Assembly: GCA_021613375.1 (NCBI GenBank)
Contig: CM038719.1
Span: 37,194,120 to 37,258,119 of the forward strand
Direction: 5' to 3'
Length of the DNA stretch: 64,000 nt
Origin: Megaleporinus macrocephalus
Taxonomy: Eukaryota > Chordata > Actinopteri > Characiformes > Anostomidae
How positions within the stretch are numbered: the stretch's first letter is position 1; each line of letters begins with the position of its first letter. The notes under the pieces were generated by a model. The model had not been told where the DNA came from. It did not search any database and worked only from the letters and a program-made list of their open reading frames with translations. Shown in pieces: positions 23,271 to 34,599 of this stretch. A program made the translations under genes and the position numbers.

Positions 23271-23278
23271 AAGAGAGA

Positions 23279-23322
<44 letters not shown>
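23271..23322. repeat. (GA)n microsatellite upstream of the acceptor
   Basis: (GA)n on plus, (TC)n on the transcribed strand, about 14 bases from the exon at 23257; it can serve as pyrimidine tract. Confidence 0.94.
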
Positions 23323-23325
<3 letters not shown>

Positions 23326-23383
23326 ACTTGAGAGATTAACATTAACTTGCATAGACTTGCATTATTATAGGATACAAGGTGTA

Positions 23384-23385
<2 letters not shown>

Positions 23386-23477
<92 letters not shown>
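23386..23477. repeat. (TA)n microsatellite
   Basis: About 46 uninterrupted TA units, producing meaningless Ile/Tyr frames on both strands. Confidence 0.97.
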
Positions 23478-23479
<2 letters not shown>

Positions 23480-23640
23480 TCGCTGTCCAATGAAAAACAT
23501 GCATCTCCAACATGCAACTTTACAGGAGAGACCAAAAACATACTTTACTTTCAATGTAAGTCTATAGAGCCAAAATGTTTTCCAAGCTATTTTCGGGCAC
23601 CTCTATTGGTTCATTCATCCTAAAATTTTCACATCATGTA
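23478..23640. mobile_element. Dispersed MITE-like repeat, copy b
   Basis: Begins CGCTGTCCAATGAAAAACAT and contains TTTACTTTCAATGTAAGTC and TATTGGTTCATTCATCC, as in the copy at 10536. It starts exactly where the (TA)n ends. Confidence 0.6.
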
Positions 23641-23696
23641 AACGATTATTGGTGGGTTCAAAAGACATAGAAAGCTCAAAAATGGATATTTATTCA

Positions 23697-25475
23697 TACA
23701 GTGGCAAGAAAAAGTATGTAAACCCTTTGAAATGACCTGTTTTTCTGAATGAATAGGTCTTAAAATATGATATAATATACATCTAAGTCCCAAGTGTAGA
23801 CAAACTTAATGTGCTTAACCTAATACCACACAAACCATTATAATAATTTATGTCTGTATTAGACACAACCATCAAACATTCACAGTGCTGGTGGAAAAAG
23901 TAAATGAACCCTTGGATTTAATAACTGGTCGAACCTCCTTTGGCAGCAATAACCTCCAACAAGTGTTTCTGGTAGCCGCTAAACAGACCTGCAGGAGGAA
24001 TTTTGGGCCATTTTTCCTTACAAAACCGCTTCAGCTCAGCCATATTCTTATGATGTCTGGTGTGAACAGCTCTCTCGAGGTCATTCCTCAGCATCTCTAT
24101 TGGATTCAGGTCTGGCCTGATGTAGATTTATTTTGATGTTTAGGGTCATTGTCCTGCTGCATCACCCAACTTCTACTGAGCTTCAGCTAGCAGACAGCCA
24201 GCCTGACATTATTCTGTGGGAACCTTGATAAACTTGAGAATTCATTTTCCCCGCCATGATGGCAAGCGGTCCAGGCCCCGAAGCAGCAAAGCAGCCCCAA
24301 ATCATGATGCTCCCACCACCATACTTCACTGTTGGGATGATTTTTCCTAAACAATTCAACCTTGGTTTCATCAGTCCACAAAACATCTTTCCAGCAGCGT
24401 TGTGGAATGTCAAGGTACTCTTTGGCAAACTTCAGGCGTGCAGTGATGTTTTATTGGAAAGCAGCGGCTTCCTCCGTGGTGTCCTGCAATGGACGCAATG
24501 CCTGTTCAATGATTTGCGTATAGTAGACTCATGAACAGAGATGTTAACCAGTTCCAACGATTCCCTCAAGCCTTTAGCTGTTACTCTAGGGTTCTTTAGT
24601 ACCTCTCTGAGCATTCTGCTTTGTGCCTTTGGAGTCAACTAGACAGGGCACCCACTTCTAGGGAGAGTAGCCACTGTACCAAGGGTGTGTCTCAAAACCT
24701 AGTGAGTGTCTAAGTAGGCTGTCTAGGTAGGCAGCTGTTTAAGTAGCAGCGTTGGTGAAGGACTCGTTACAGTGTTGATAATAAAATACTGTTTTGTGTG
24801 ATTATATGACCAGAAACACATTAAAACTCCAGAGAGAATCAAAATAACTCACATTTTAAAACCACTTCACTGCTCGTAGATTAGCCTGTGTTGCATCATG
24901 GGATTGTCTTAGTGGCTGAGGAAGCGTTCAATGCTTCCTTTAAATCAGGTCTAAATAAGGTTTCTCAGTAGACAGCATGTTTAAGGTATGTAAGTATTGG
25001 GACAGTCTACATGTCAGGAGCGCATACTATGACTTAAAATGCTGCCTATGTAGGAGCTCACTAGGATTTGAGACAAAGCCATTATCATCTCTATTTGTAG
25101 ACAGTGTGTCTGACTGTGGATGGTTAATACCTAAAGTGTTGGAGATCACTCTGTAACCCTTTCCAGTTTTATGCAAATCAACAGTTCTTGAACGCCGGTC
25201 TTCAGAAATCTCTTTTTTGCGAGGCGTGGTTCACATCAGCAGATGCTAAAAAAGTTTGAGTGTCTTTTATCTCGTTTCATTGATTGGACTCCAGGTTTTC
25301 CACCAGTACTGTAAATGTTTAATGGATGTGTCCAATACAGACATGAAATATTATAATTGTTTGTGTGGTGTTAGGTTAAGCACATTGAGTTTGTCTATAC
25401 TTGGGACTTAGATGTAGATCAGATCATGCTTTATGCCAATGTATGCAGAAAACCAAGTCATTCAAAAGGGTTATA
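23697..25475 (-). pseudogene. Decayed Tc1 transposon with broken transposase
   Basis: The left end is TACAGTGGCAAGAAAAAGTA followed by TGTAAACCCTTTG, a classic Tc1-type terminus. The right end is truncated at about 25475, where a second Tc1-like element begins. Minus-strand transposase pieces appear in order: an N-terminal DNA-binding region (about 25250-25080, with SRTVDLHKTGKGYRVISNTLG), AKGLRESLELVNISVHESTI (24638-24432), then WTDETKVELF with the first catalytic Asp, QQDNDPKH with the second, and NPIEMLRNDLERA with the catalytic Glu. The catalytic triad is present, but frames change between pieces and a MITE splits the gene at 24686-25078. It cannot encode a working enzyme. Confidence 0.88.
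24686..25078. mobile_element. MITE inserted into the Tc1 element
   Basis: The ends TGTCTCAAAACCTAGTGAG and, reversed, TGTCTCAAATCCTAGTGAG form a 19-base TIR with one mismatch. The interior has further inverted words (GTAGGCTGTCTAGGTAGGCAG against CTGCCTATGTAGGAG). It interrupts transposase homology that resumes on both sides. I could not identify a clean target duplication, so the superfamily is open. Confidence 0.8.
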
Positions 25476-25477
25476 TA

Positions 25478-26143
25478 CAGGGGGTGGACAATGAAACTGA
25501 AACACCTGTTATTTCAGTGTGGGAGGTTCATGGCTAAATTGGACCAGTCTGATGGCCAATCTTCATTAACTGCACCAGTAAGAGCAGAGTGTGAAGTTCA
25601 AAGAAACGTACCACCCATACTGTTGCATGCCCAGAGTGAAGCATGGGGGTGGATCAGTGATGGTTTGGCCCAATACTTGTGCTAGATGGGCGCGTCACTG
25701 CCAAGGACTACCGAACCGTTCTGGAGGACCATGTGCATCCAATGATTCAAACATTGTATCCTGAAGGCGGTGCCGTGTATCAGGATGACAATGCACCAAT
25801 ACACACAGCAAGACTGATGAAAGTTGGTTTGATGAACATGAAAGTGAAGTTGAACATCTCCCATGACCTGCACAGTCACCAGATCTAAATATTATTGAAC
25901 CACTTTGGGGTGTTTTGGAGGAGCGAGTCAGGAAACGTTTTCCTCCACCAGCATCACGTAGTGACCTGACCACTGTCCTGCAAGAAGAATGGCTTAAAAT
26001 CCCTCTGACCACTGTGCAGGACTTGTATATGTCATTCCCAAGACCAACTGACGCTGTATTGGCCGCAAAAGGAGGCCCTACACCATACTAATAAATTATT
26101 GTGGTCTAAAACCAGATGTTTCAGTTTCATTGTCCAAGCCCTG
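25478..26143 (+). pseudogene. Internally deleted Tc1-like transposon with transposase remnant
   Basis: Left end CAGGGGGTGGACAATGAAAC and right end, reversed, CAGGGCTTGGACAATGAAAC form the TIR, with TA on each side. The 666-bp element keeps only the C-terminal part of a Tc1 transposase on the plus strand: VKHGGGSVMVW near 25637, then LDGRVTAKDYRTVLEDHVHP and YQDDNAPIHTA (catalytic Asp) in the frame from 25679, then NIIEPLWGVLEERVRKRF (catalytic Glu) in another frame from about 25885, ending AAKGGPTPY. A frameshift separates the two catalytic blocks and the N-terminal half is deleted. Confidence 0.9.
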
Positions 26144-26145
26144 TA

Positions 26146-27000
26146 TATATAATGTTCAAATATGCTATGAGAGACTATGACTATATGATATTCAGCAGAT
26201 GCTCTGATGATTGGTATATGTATAGTGTAAGGTGGGTACCCAGGAACTGAACCCCAGTCAACAGCATGGAGGGCAGTTCATTCATTCATTTGTATTAATT
26301 AATAAAAAAATCGTATTGCTATTATTTTTCTTAAAAATAATGATGCCCACCAAACCTGACCGAACTCCAACTTGGGTCTCAACAGTTTTGGATAAACACT
26401 TCAAGCTTTAACTTCACATCCACTTCAAATTCCAGTCAACTGTTCTATACGTTATTAACTACCCAGCAGTCATTTCTGAGAATATTACATATTACATTAC
26501 AATATTTGTTTTCAGGAGACTCACTCTCAGTAACTCAAAGAACGAGACCCCCAAAGTTCAGTCTCAGAAGCTGGTTTTACCGTTTCTGCGTCTACTAATC
26601 CAGATACGTTAACGTTCAGCCACAGTGAGGTCTGAAAAATGAAAGGCTTGTACTTACTGGCTGAAGGGTGGTCTTTAACTTTTGCACAGCACTGTACACA
26701 CATAAATATGTTTGACCCTTACTCTGAGTCGGATGCTGTAAGCCCCCCCCAACACAGAGCCAGTGTGTGTGCGTGTGTGTTTGTGTGGGAAAGTTGAGTG
26801 TGTTCCCCGGGGAGTCTCTCAGTCTGAGAGAAACTGACCAACACTGAACATAAGTGAAAAACTCGCTCACTCCTCTCTCACTCCACCACTGCCTCACTCC
26901 CTACCACTCATTCTTTCACTCTCTCACTCGCTTATTTCCTTGTTTTCTCCCAACCTGACTCTACCACTTGTACTCTCTCATTCACTTCTTTACTCTCTTG
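26146..27000. other. Intronic sequence, nothing recognised
   Basis: AT-rich then TG/CT-biased sequence. A 93-codon minus-strand frame at 26616-26897 has no domain. Confidence 0.45.
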
Positions 27001-27025
27001 CACTCTCAGTCTCTCCTTCCTGACT

Positions 27026-27056
27026 ATCTCTCTCTCTCTCTCTCTCTCTTCTTTCA

Positions 27057-27094
<38 letters not shown>
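27026..27094. repeat. (CT)n microsatellite
   Basis: Two (CT)n runs separated by TTCTTTCATTAT. Confidence 0.93.
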
Positions 27095-27097
<3 letters not shown>

Positions 27098-27363
27098 ACA
27101 CAGTAATAGTCTGTATATAGTTGTTAGCTATAGAGTTATTTATGTTAGGCTGGTGTGTGTTTGTGTCTTATTTACTGTCTCCACTTCACCACATAACTAC
27201 CCCCCACAACCCTCTCCACCCCCAGTACCACCCACGCCCCCTCCGCACTCACACATACCCACACACACTGACGATAATGTTCCGCAAACACACACCTCCT
27301 TTCACCCATCAGTGGGTTTAAAGTTCAACCGCAAAACGTGCTATTAGTGTTCTCCTGTCCATA

Positions 27364-27368
<5 letters not shown>

Positions 27369-27400
<32 letters not shown>
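27369..27400. repeat. (AC)n microsatellite
   Basis: Perfect dinucleotide run. Confidence 0.95.
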
Positions 27401-27402
<2 letters not shown>

Positions 27403-27484
27403 CATTCCACCACAGTGCAATAAAAAAGGAAAGGATGGAAAAACAGTGGGATGAGAGGAAGAGGGACAAAAGTTAACCTTTACA

Positions 27485-27486
<2 letters not shown>

Positions 27487-27575
<89 letters not shown>
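27487..27575. repeat. (CT)n-(AC)n compound microsatellite
   Basis: (TC)n to about 27520, then (AC)n to 27575. Confidence 0.95.
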
Positions 27576-27576
<1 letters not shown>

Positions 27577-27639
27577 GAAGCGGCTAACCGAGAGAGAAGA
27601 GAATTATGGGTTATAAAAACCAGTCTTGAGGTGATGGTA

Positions 27640-29575
27640 GAGAAGTGTGTGTGTGCAAAGAGTGTGTACTTCTCTGTGTGTGGATCTGTGTATGCATGTG
27701 TTTGCTTATGTGTGTGTCTCTGCATGTGTGTGTAGGCATGTGTGTGTGGGGTGTATACTTTGTGTGTATGTGCAAGGAGTGTGTACTTCTCTGTGTGTGA
27801 ATTTGTGTAGGTATGTGTCTGTTTATGTGTGTGTCTCTGCATGTGTGTGTAGGCATGTGTGTGTGGGGTGTATACTTTGTGTGTATGTGCAAGGAGTGTG
27901 TACTTCTCTGTGTGTGAATTTGTGTATGTATGTGTCTGTTTATGTGTGTGTCTCTGCATGTGTGTGTAGGCATGTGTGTGTGGGGTGTATACTTTGTGTG
28001 TATGTGCAAGGAGTGTGTACTTCTCTGTGTGTGAATTTATGTAGGTATGTGTCTGTTTATGTGTGTGTCTCTGCATGTGTGTGTAGGCATGTGTGTGTGG
28101 GGTGTATACTTTGTGTGTATGTGCAAGGAGTGTGTACTTCTCTGTGTGTGAATTTGTGTATGCACGTGTTTGCTTATGTGTGTGTAGGCATGTGTGTGTG
28201 GGGTGTATACTTTGTGTGTATGTGCAAGGAGTGTGTACTTCTCTGTGTGTGGATCTGTGTATGCATGTGTTTGCTTATGTGTGTGTCTCTGCATGTGTGT
28301 GTAGGCATGTGTGTGTGGGGTGTATACTTTGTGTGTATGTGCAAGGAGTGTGTACTTCTCTGTGTGTGAATTTGTGTAGGTATGTGTCTGTTTATGTGTG
28401 TGTCTCTGCATGTATGTGTAGGCATGTGTGTGTGGGGTGTATACTTTGTGTGTATGTGCAAGGAGTGTGTACTTCTCTGTGTGTGAATTTGTGTATGTAT
28501 GTGTCTGTTTATTTGTGTGTCTCTGCATGTGTGTGTAGGCATGTGTGTGTGGGGTGTATACTTTGTGTGTATGTGCAAGGAGTGTGTACTTCTCTGTGTG
28601 TGAATTTGTGTATGCATGTGTTTGCTTATGTGTGTGTAGGCATGTGTGTGTGGGGTGTATACTTTGTGTGTATGTGCAAGGAGTGTGTACTTCTCTGTGT
28701 GTGAATTTGTGTATGCATGTGTTTGCTTATGTGTGTGTCTCTGCATGTGTGTGTAGGCATATGTGTGTGTGGGGTGTATACGTTGTGTGTATGTGTATGC
28801 AGTGTGTACTTCTCTGTGTGTGAATTTGTGTATGCATGTGTTTGCTTATGTGTGTGTCTCTGCATGTGTGTGTAAGCATGTGTGTGTGGGGTGTATACTT
28901 TGTGTGTGCAAGGAGTGTGTACTTCTCTGTGTGTGAATTTGTGTATGCATGTGTTTGCTTATGTGTGTGTCTCTGCATGTGTGTGTAGGCATGTGTTTGT
29001 AGGCACGTGTGTGTAGGCATGTGTGTGTAGGCGTGTGTGTGTAGGCATGTGTGTGTGGGGTGTATACTTTGTGTGTATGTGTGTGCAGTGTGTACTTCTC
29101 TGTGTTTGAATTTGTGTATACATGTGTTTGCTTATGTGTGTGTCTCTGTATGTGTTTGTAGGAATGTGTGTGTAGGCATGTGTGTAGGCATGTGTGTGTA
29201 GGCATGTGTGTAGGCATGTGTGTGTAGGCATGTGTGTGTAGGCATGTGTGTGTAGGCATGTGTGTGTGGGGTGTATACTTTGTGTGTATGTGTATGCAGT
29301 GTGTACTTCTCTGTGTGTGGATTTGTGTATGCATGTGTGTGTATGAATGTGTGTGTGTGGGGTGTATACTTTGTGTGTATGTGTATGCAGTGTGTACTTC
29401 TCAGTGTGTGGATCTGTGTATGCATGTGTTTGCTTATGTGTGTTTCTGCATGTGTGTAGGCATGTGTGTGTGGGGTGTATACTTTGTGTGTATGTGTATG
29501 CAGTGTGTACTTCTCTGTGTGTGAATTTGTGTATGAATGTGTGTGTGTGTGTTTATGTGTGTACTTAATTGTTTG
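27640..29575. repeat. 117-bp TG-rich minisatellite
   Basis: About 16 units share GGGGTGTATACTTTGTGTGT, GCAAGGAGTGTGTACTTCTC, GTGTGTGAATTTGTGTATGC and TCTCTGCATGTGTGTGTAGG. Spacing of the GTGTATAC landmark is 117 bases in the first units (27751, 27868, 27985, 28102). Some units lack the TCTCTGCATG block, and the right third is scrambled with runs of TGTGTGTAGGCA. Since 117 is 39 codons, long Cys/Val and His/Thr frames open on both strands; they are artefacts. The array ends 18 bases from the DNAAF5 donor at 29593. Confidence 0.95.
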
Positions 29576-29593
29576 TGTGTTTGTGTGTTCTAC

Positions 29594-29737
29594 CTTGTCA
29601 CGCAGCTCCTGTTCGGTGGTTAAACTCTGTACAGTCACCAGAACCTTCAGCAGCTGCAGACTGGCGGCGCTACAGTCTTCCTCACACACATGCAGCAGAA
29701 CCTCCACACACACCACCAACTGCTCCAGATACACCGT
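29594..29737 (-). CDS. dnaaf5: DNAAF5 internal exon (third visible)
   Basis: This 144-bp exon (48 codons, phase 0 to 0) encodes TVYLEQLVVCVEVLLHVCEE, DCSAASLQLLKVLVTVQSL and a tail ending ELRDK. It matches the DNAAF5 segment [20 protein letters not shown] and SLQLLDVLLTIVAL ending LRDK. The acceptor is a (CA)n run, cacacacacag|ACG, with a (CT)n further upstream; the donor is GACAAG|GTAGAA. It is enclosed by simple repeats on both sides: a (CA)n/(CT)n compound before it and the 117-bp array just after it. The upstream intron is 16.4 kb, the longest fully contained here. Confidence 0.93.
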
Positions 29738-29738
29738 C

Positions 29739-29762
29739 TGTGTGTGTGTGTGTGTGTGTGAG

Positions 29763-29801
<39 letters not shown>

Positions 29802-29803
29802 TA
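29739..29803. repeat. (TG)n-(GA)n compound microsatellite at an acceptor
   Basis: (TG)n 29739-29760 then (GA)n to about 29803. On the transcribed strand (TC)n(AC)n ends in the AG of the acceptor, replacing a normal pyrimidine tract. Confidence 0.95.
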
Positions 29804-29867
29804 AAACACAAGACAAGAGATTATTTATATTTTATTGGTTTATACTGTACACTATACCACACCTCTT

Positions 29868-29900
29868 CAGTCAAAAGTTTGGATACACCTACCCAGGATG
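29868..29900. mobile_element. Tc1-like terminal fragment
   Basis: TTCAGTCAAAAGTTTGGATA followed by CACCTAC resembles a Tc1-like TIR and is the reverse of the fragment near 6935. No partner end is seen nearby. Confidence 0.45.
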
Positions 29901-30014
29901 CTCTTAATTCCACTATTTTAATAGTAATAATATTAGTGCATATCTGTGAAAAGATCAAAACTATAAAACAACACTCAAGGAATTAGTCCTGGCCAAGAAA
30001 AAAAAAATTATGTT

Positions 30015-30510
30015 TGTGTTATGCTGGTGTGAGTGGATCAGACACAGCAGTGCTGCTGCTGCTGGAGTGTTTAAACACCTCAGTGTCACTGCTGGACTGA
30101 GAACAGTCCAAAACTATCCAGACAACAGTGTCCTGTGAGCGCTGATGACAGACCAGAGAATGACAGATGAGCTTCTGTCTCTGGCTTTACATCTACAAGG
30201 TGGACCAGCAAGTAGTAGGAGTGTCTAACAGAGTGGACAGTGAGTGGACACAGTGTTTAAACACTTAAGCAGCACTGCTGTGTCTGATCCACTCACACCA
30301 GCGCAACACACACTAACACACCACCACCACCACGTCAGTGTCGCTGCAGAGAATGACCCAGCACTCACATTTGGGGGTCCTGATCATTAAAGAACAGGGT
30401 TACAAAGTCTATAGGGAATCAGATGAACTACAGTCTGTAGGTGTAGCTCCTGTATGGTCAGTGGAGCTGATACAGTGGACAGTGAGTGTAGATATAAAGA
30501 GGTCTTGACT
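30015..30510. mobile_element. Palindromic dispersed repeat (GGTGTGAGTGGATCAGACAC family)
   Basis: Arms of about 38 bases, ATGCTGGTGTGAGTGGATCA and GACACAGCAGTGCTG, recur inverted at 30268-30306. The interior has TTTACATCTACAAGGTGGAC and GAGTGGACAGTGAGTGGACA. After the right arm the repeat continues with GTCAGTGTCGCTGCAGAGAA and GGTGTAGCTCCTGTATGGTC. I recognise this as a widespread vertebrate interspersed element of DNA-transposon type but cannot name it. A 132-codon minus-strand frame across it is not coding. Confidence 0.7.
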
Positions 30511-31552
30511 AGAAACTGGAAAGTAAATGGTGGACTGACTTTGATTGCAAGCACTGAACAAAAAAAAAATAGTTTTACCCACTCAACCCCCCCCCCGCCC
30601 CACCACTCCCCTTCTAAGCTGTGACCTAATGTCCAGACGTCCCGCTGCATTCTGACCAATTTCCACTCCATCACAGGGATCGTGACACCGCTTCCTGTTT
30701 TCTCTGCTCTGTGATTAGAGGAAGCCTCCAGGTGCTCACAGCGGCCTTCGGGAGGGATCGGGGATACCAGCGCGAGCGAGTACACACAAATGTGTCAGGG
30801 TGGACCTTCAGAATGCAGCCGTCTGCAGACCACCGTGTTTATGAGCCCACTTCAAACTTTTAGAAGGTTTATTAACCGTTTGATTATCAGTTCAACGCAA
30901 TCAGATCAACTGAAAGCTGAGGCAAAGAGCGTCTGAACGGGGTCTCAACAGTTTAATAAGGAGATTCCACTATTCGTTCCTTCTTTGGCACATAGATTAC
31001 CTCGCAATCAAAATCCACAGGCATAACTTCCAGCGATGATTTCCACCAGAGTCTACTGCATCAGAGTCATGGGATCAGATTTTTGAGCATTAAAGATCAA
31101 TAAGAGTCGCTGTATATGATGAAAGATTGAAATTGCACCCTATTTTAATTACCAACATATAATAGATATGGATTTGTGGAATAATGTGACAGACAGCACA
31201 CACAGATTTCGGTTGAAACCAAGCTCTTATATTATATATGTTAATTTTACTTTTAAAACATTAAAACCAATGAATAAACAAATAAGAAAGTTTAAAATAA
31301 GTTCATGGCACTTCCAGTTATTAAATCTCTTTTACAACAGGATCAGCGTACTTACTTATTTCTCCTTACAAATACCAAATATACGAATAAATCAGGACCA
31401 ACTGACTTATTTATTATTGGAATAAATTATTATTTATTAAAATGTCAGGGTTTTATAAAAACTGAAGCCTGAAAACAGTAAATTCACAGCATTGTCTAGT
31501 TTTAAATAATATTTTTCTCCCCATATGCTTATATTAAATTAATAAAAAAAAT

Positions 31553-31555
<3 letters not shown>
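30511..31555. other. Intronic sequence, nothing recognised
   Basis: Includes a C-run (30589-30600) and a strongly AT-rich right half. An 85-codon plus-strand frame at 31168-31425 is AT-driven. Confidence 0.45.

Positions 31556-31589
<34 letters not shown>
31556..31589. repeat. (TA)n microsatellite, left flank of MITE
   Basis: About 16 TA units directly before the Tc1-like MITE. Confidence 0.93.
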
Positions 31590-32201
<612 letters not shown>

Positions 32202-32785
32202 CTAACTGTTGCCAAGGTAAAGCAACACATACACCCAGGAGCGTAGATACAGGGTGGGCCGAGGGGGCCTAGGCCTCTCTATAAAACAACATTAGCTAGT
32301 TCCTATGTTTGTCCTGATGATGGGGACCTCGCTGAGCTGTGCTGTCATTCCTTGTTAACTATTTTCCATAGACCAAAAGTGATCGGTCAAAATGACCAGT
32401 AATGGACACTAATCAGCCTCTCACATCAGAGTTAGCCCCCCTGTACGGTTCCAATAAAGACCTGAATACAATAATAGATTCGCCTGATTTATTATAAGTC
32501 CTCATTAAAATGTTATCCGTGTTCATTTTCGAGCGCTCACGTCTTTCCAGCAATCATACCAGCAATAACTTAAACGGCAAACGCTTAAAGAAAAGTTCAC
32601 GAAAAACAAGCAAACTGAAACGTTAGTTTGCCATGTGCACGTACGTGGAAGGGGGCGGGGTTTAAACTATACAGCAGCCAGACACCAGGGGGCACGGAAG
32701 ACATTCTGGCTTCACTTTTAACCCGCTGTCATGCCGTCCACTCATTTCGACAGCCACTTACAGCGACTCTTTCCCAGCAGCTAAA

Positions 32786-32827
32786 GGGGCTGGGGGGGGG
32801 CGGGGGGGGGGGGGGGGCGGGGGGGCG
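32786..32827 (+). repeat. G-run, G-quadruplex candidate
   Basis: GGGGCTGGGGGGGGG, then C-interrupted runs of 17, 2 and 7 G. At least four G tracts of three or more lie within 42 bases. Confidence 0.9.
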
Positions 32828-33008
32828 CTATAGGAGGAACGGAGGGAGTGGGAGAATAAACAGGACGGAGGAGAGGAGAGGGTCAGGGCGTCCAGTTTGT
32901 GAGAAAGAGTGAAGAGGGGTGTTTATTTAAACATGAGGGAAAGAAAGGCTGCTCATTCACAGCAGATCTCACACACACACACACACACACGGGCAGTCTG
33001 AAAGAGTA

Positions 33009-33011
<3 letters not shown>

Positions 33012-33048
<37 letters not shown>
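33012..33048. repeat. (TG)n microsatellite
   Basis: Perfect run; a partner (CA)n lies at 32970-32990, so the two could pair as a hairpin. Confidence 0.94.
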
Positions 33049-33049
<1 letters not shown>

Positions 33050-33525
33050 CCCAGGCTGACGGAAAACAGAACAGGAGGAAAAATCTTCTCAGAGCTAATA
33101 AACAGTAATAACACCCCGTCCACTGCTATTACCGTCCTACACCTGCTTTTACCTTCCAGCACAACCTGCCTGGGGCGCTCTTACCATAAAGCCGGGATGA
33201 TTGGCGGGTCAATCGGCTGTTTTTACTCAGGCTAACGAGTGCGTTCTGCCATCCTCACCTGTGCGGAATCCGACTGTTGCCAAGGAACAGCAACACACAT
33301 ATACTCAGGGGCGTAGACGCAGGGTGGGCCGAGGGGGCCTAGGCCCCTCCGTTTAAAGCAGCATTAGCTTGTTCCTGTTTGTCCTGACGACGGGGACCTC
33401 GACGAGCTGTGCTTCCAAGAGACAGTTCTTCCAAAAGACTCTGTCCCTGGAGTAGCGGGTCAAATGAGAACTAATGGCACTAAAATACGCAGTAATTTAG
33501 TAAAAATCAAGGGACAGAGGATGTT

Positions 33526-33566
33526 GGGGGGGGGGGCGGGGGTGGTTGGGGGGGGCAGTGGGGGGT
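33526..33566 (+). repeat. G-run, G-quadruplex candidate
   Basis: Runs of 11, 5, 8 and 6 G separated by C, TGGTT and CAGT. Confidence 0.9.
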
Positions 33567-34151
33567 TTAATTTTGTCTGAATGATCACATTTCATAATTT
33601 GAAGACGGTTCATTCCAGTTGACCCTTTCAAACTTGTAACCGCCCCTTGTTACCGCACCTATCCAGACTACGCCACAGCTCTGACTGGTGGAGGCCTGCC
33701 TAAGCCCCGCCCCCCTCTCTCCCCTTACCCAGGCTAACAAGCCCGTGCTGACATCCTCACCTGTGGAATCCAACTCTCACCAAAAAAAGCAACAGACATA
33801 TACTCAGGGGTTTATATATAGGGGTGGGCCGAGGGGTCACACTGTCCACTAACGGTCACTAAAATAGTCGAGGAATTGTTGTTGGCTGTTGGGGGGCTTA
33901 TTTTGCCTGACCCCTTCAACCTGTAACCATTAAAATGGTTAAAAAAATAAAAGTTCTGGCCACGCCGCTGCTCTGACCGTCCCGAGGCCTGCCTAAGCCC
34001 CGCCCACAGTGAGTTGAGCGAGCCACAGCTGTCGGTGCAGCCGAACGGCAGATCCGCGTGCATGTGCGTGTCCAGACATTTGCCAGACGTACCCCCCGCT
34101 ACTGTAGGTCACTGCATTACTGAGCGATGCTGTCTTTCACAGAGTGCCAGT

Positions 34152-34153
<2 letters not shown>

Positions 34154-34195
<42 letters not shown>
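34154..34195. repeat. (CA)n microsatellite
   Basis: Perfect CA run of about 42 bases. Confidence 0.95.
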
Positions 34196-34199
<4 letters not shown>

Positions 34200-34595
34200 C
34201 ACTTTACCTGCAGCCTTCACTCACGCGAACGCCGTTAACGCTGCAGCTGTGCTGGCGGGGGTGACGCCGTCACCATGGAGGCACAGACAACACCACAAGG
34301 CCGGACAGGCCGGCGCACGCACACTGGTGTACAGAGCTGCGAGATATACACTTTCCCCCGGGGGAGGGGGCGCTGTTGCACACAGGTGGGAAATACTTAC
34401 CCACAAGCCACTTACAGCAGCCTCAGCAGCTACATCCAGCATCAACACTGCTCAGTAGTTGTCAGTGTGTCAGTCTTTATTACAGCCTCTTTTTAGAACA
34501 CTCGCTCTCAAAGGAACCTGAAGCCATCTCCAAGAACTTGGCTGCAGGCTCTGCTCTTCTCCTTCCACATGAACCCAAACATCAGCGTTGAGCGA
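34196..34595. other. Intronic sequence, nothing recognised
   Basis: GC-rich first half without TATA or clear exon; overlapping 70-100 codon frames in four frames suggest base composition, not coding. Confidence 0.45.
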
Positions 34596-34599
34596 GTTT

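Larger units (their letters stand above)
32202..34020. repeat. Three degenerate copies of a ~500-bp GC-rich module
   Basis: GGGTGGGCCGAGGGGGCCTA occurs at about 32251 and 33324 and in shorter form at about 33824. Each is preceded by AAGCAACAN-rich words and ACTCAGGGG. The block AGGCCTGCCTAAGCCCCGCC recurs near 33693 and 33983. GGCTAAC..., CATCCTCACCTGTG and GGAATCC recur near 33230 and 33733. Middle portions vary by deletion and G-runs. Most CpG-containing sequence of the window is here, but I find no promoter or exon. Confidence 0.7.

Noticed and set aside
27519..29809. Several Cys/Val and His/Thr-rich frames of 90-240 codons
   Set aside because: Artefacts of the 117-bp TG-rich array, open on both strands. 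Only the 48 codons at 29594-29737 match a protein family.
30387..30785. 132-codon minus-strand frame
   Set aside because: Half of it is the dispersed palindromic repeat at 30015-30510 and the rest reads through a C-run; no domain.
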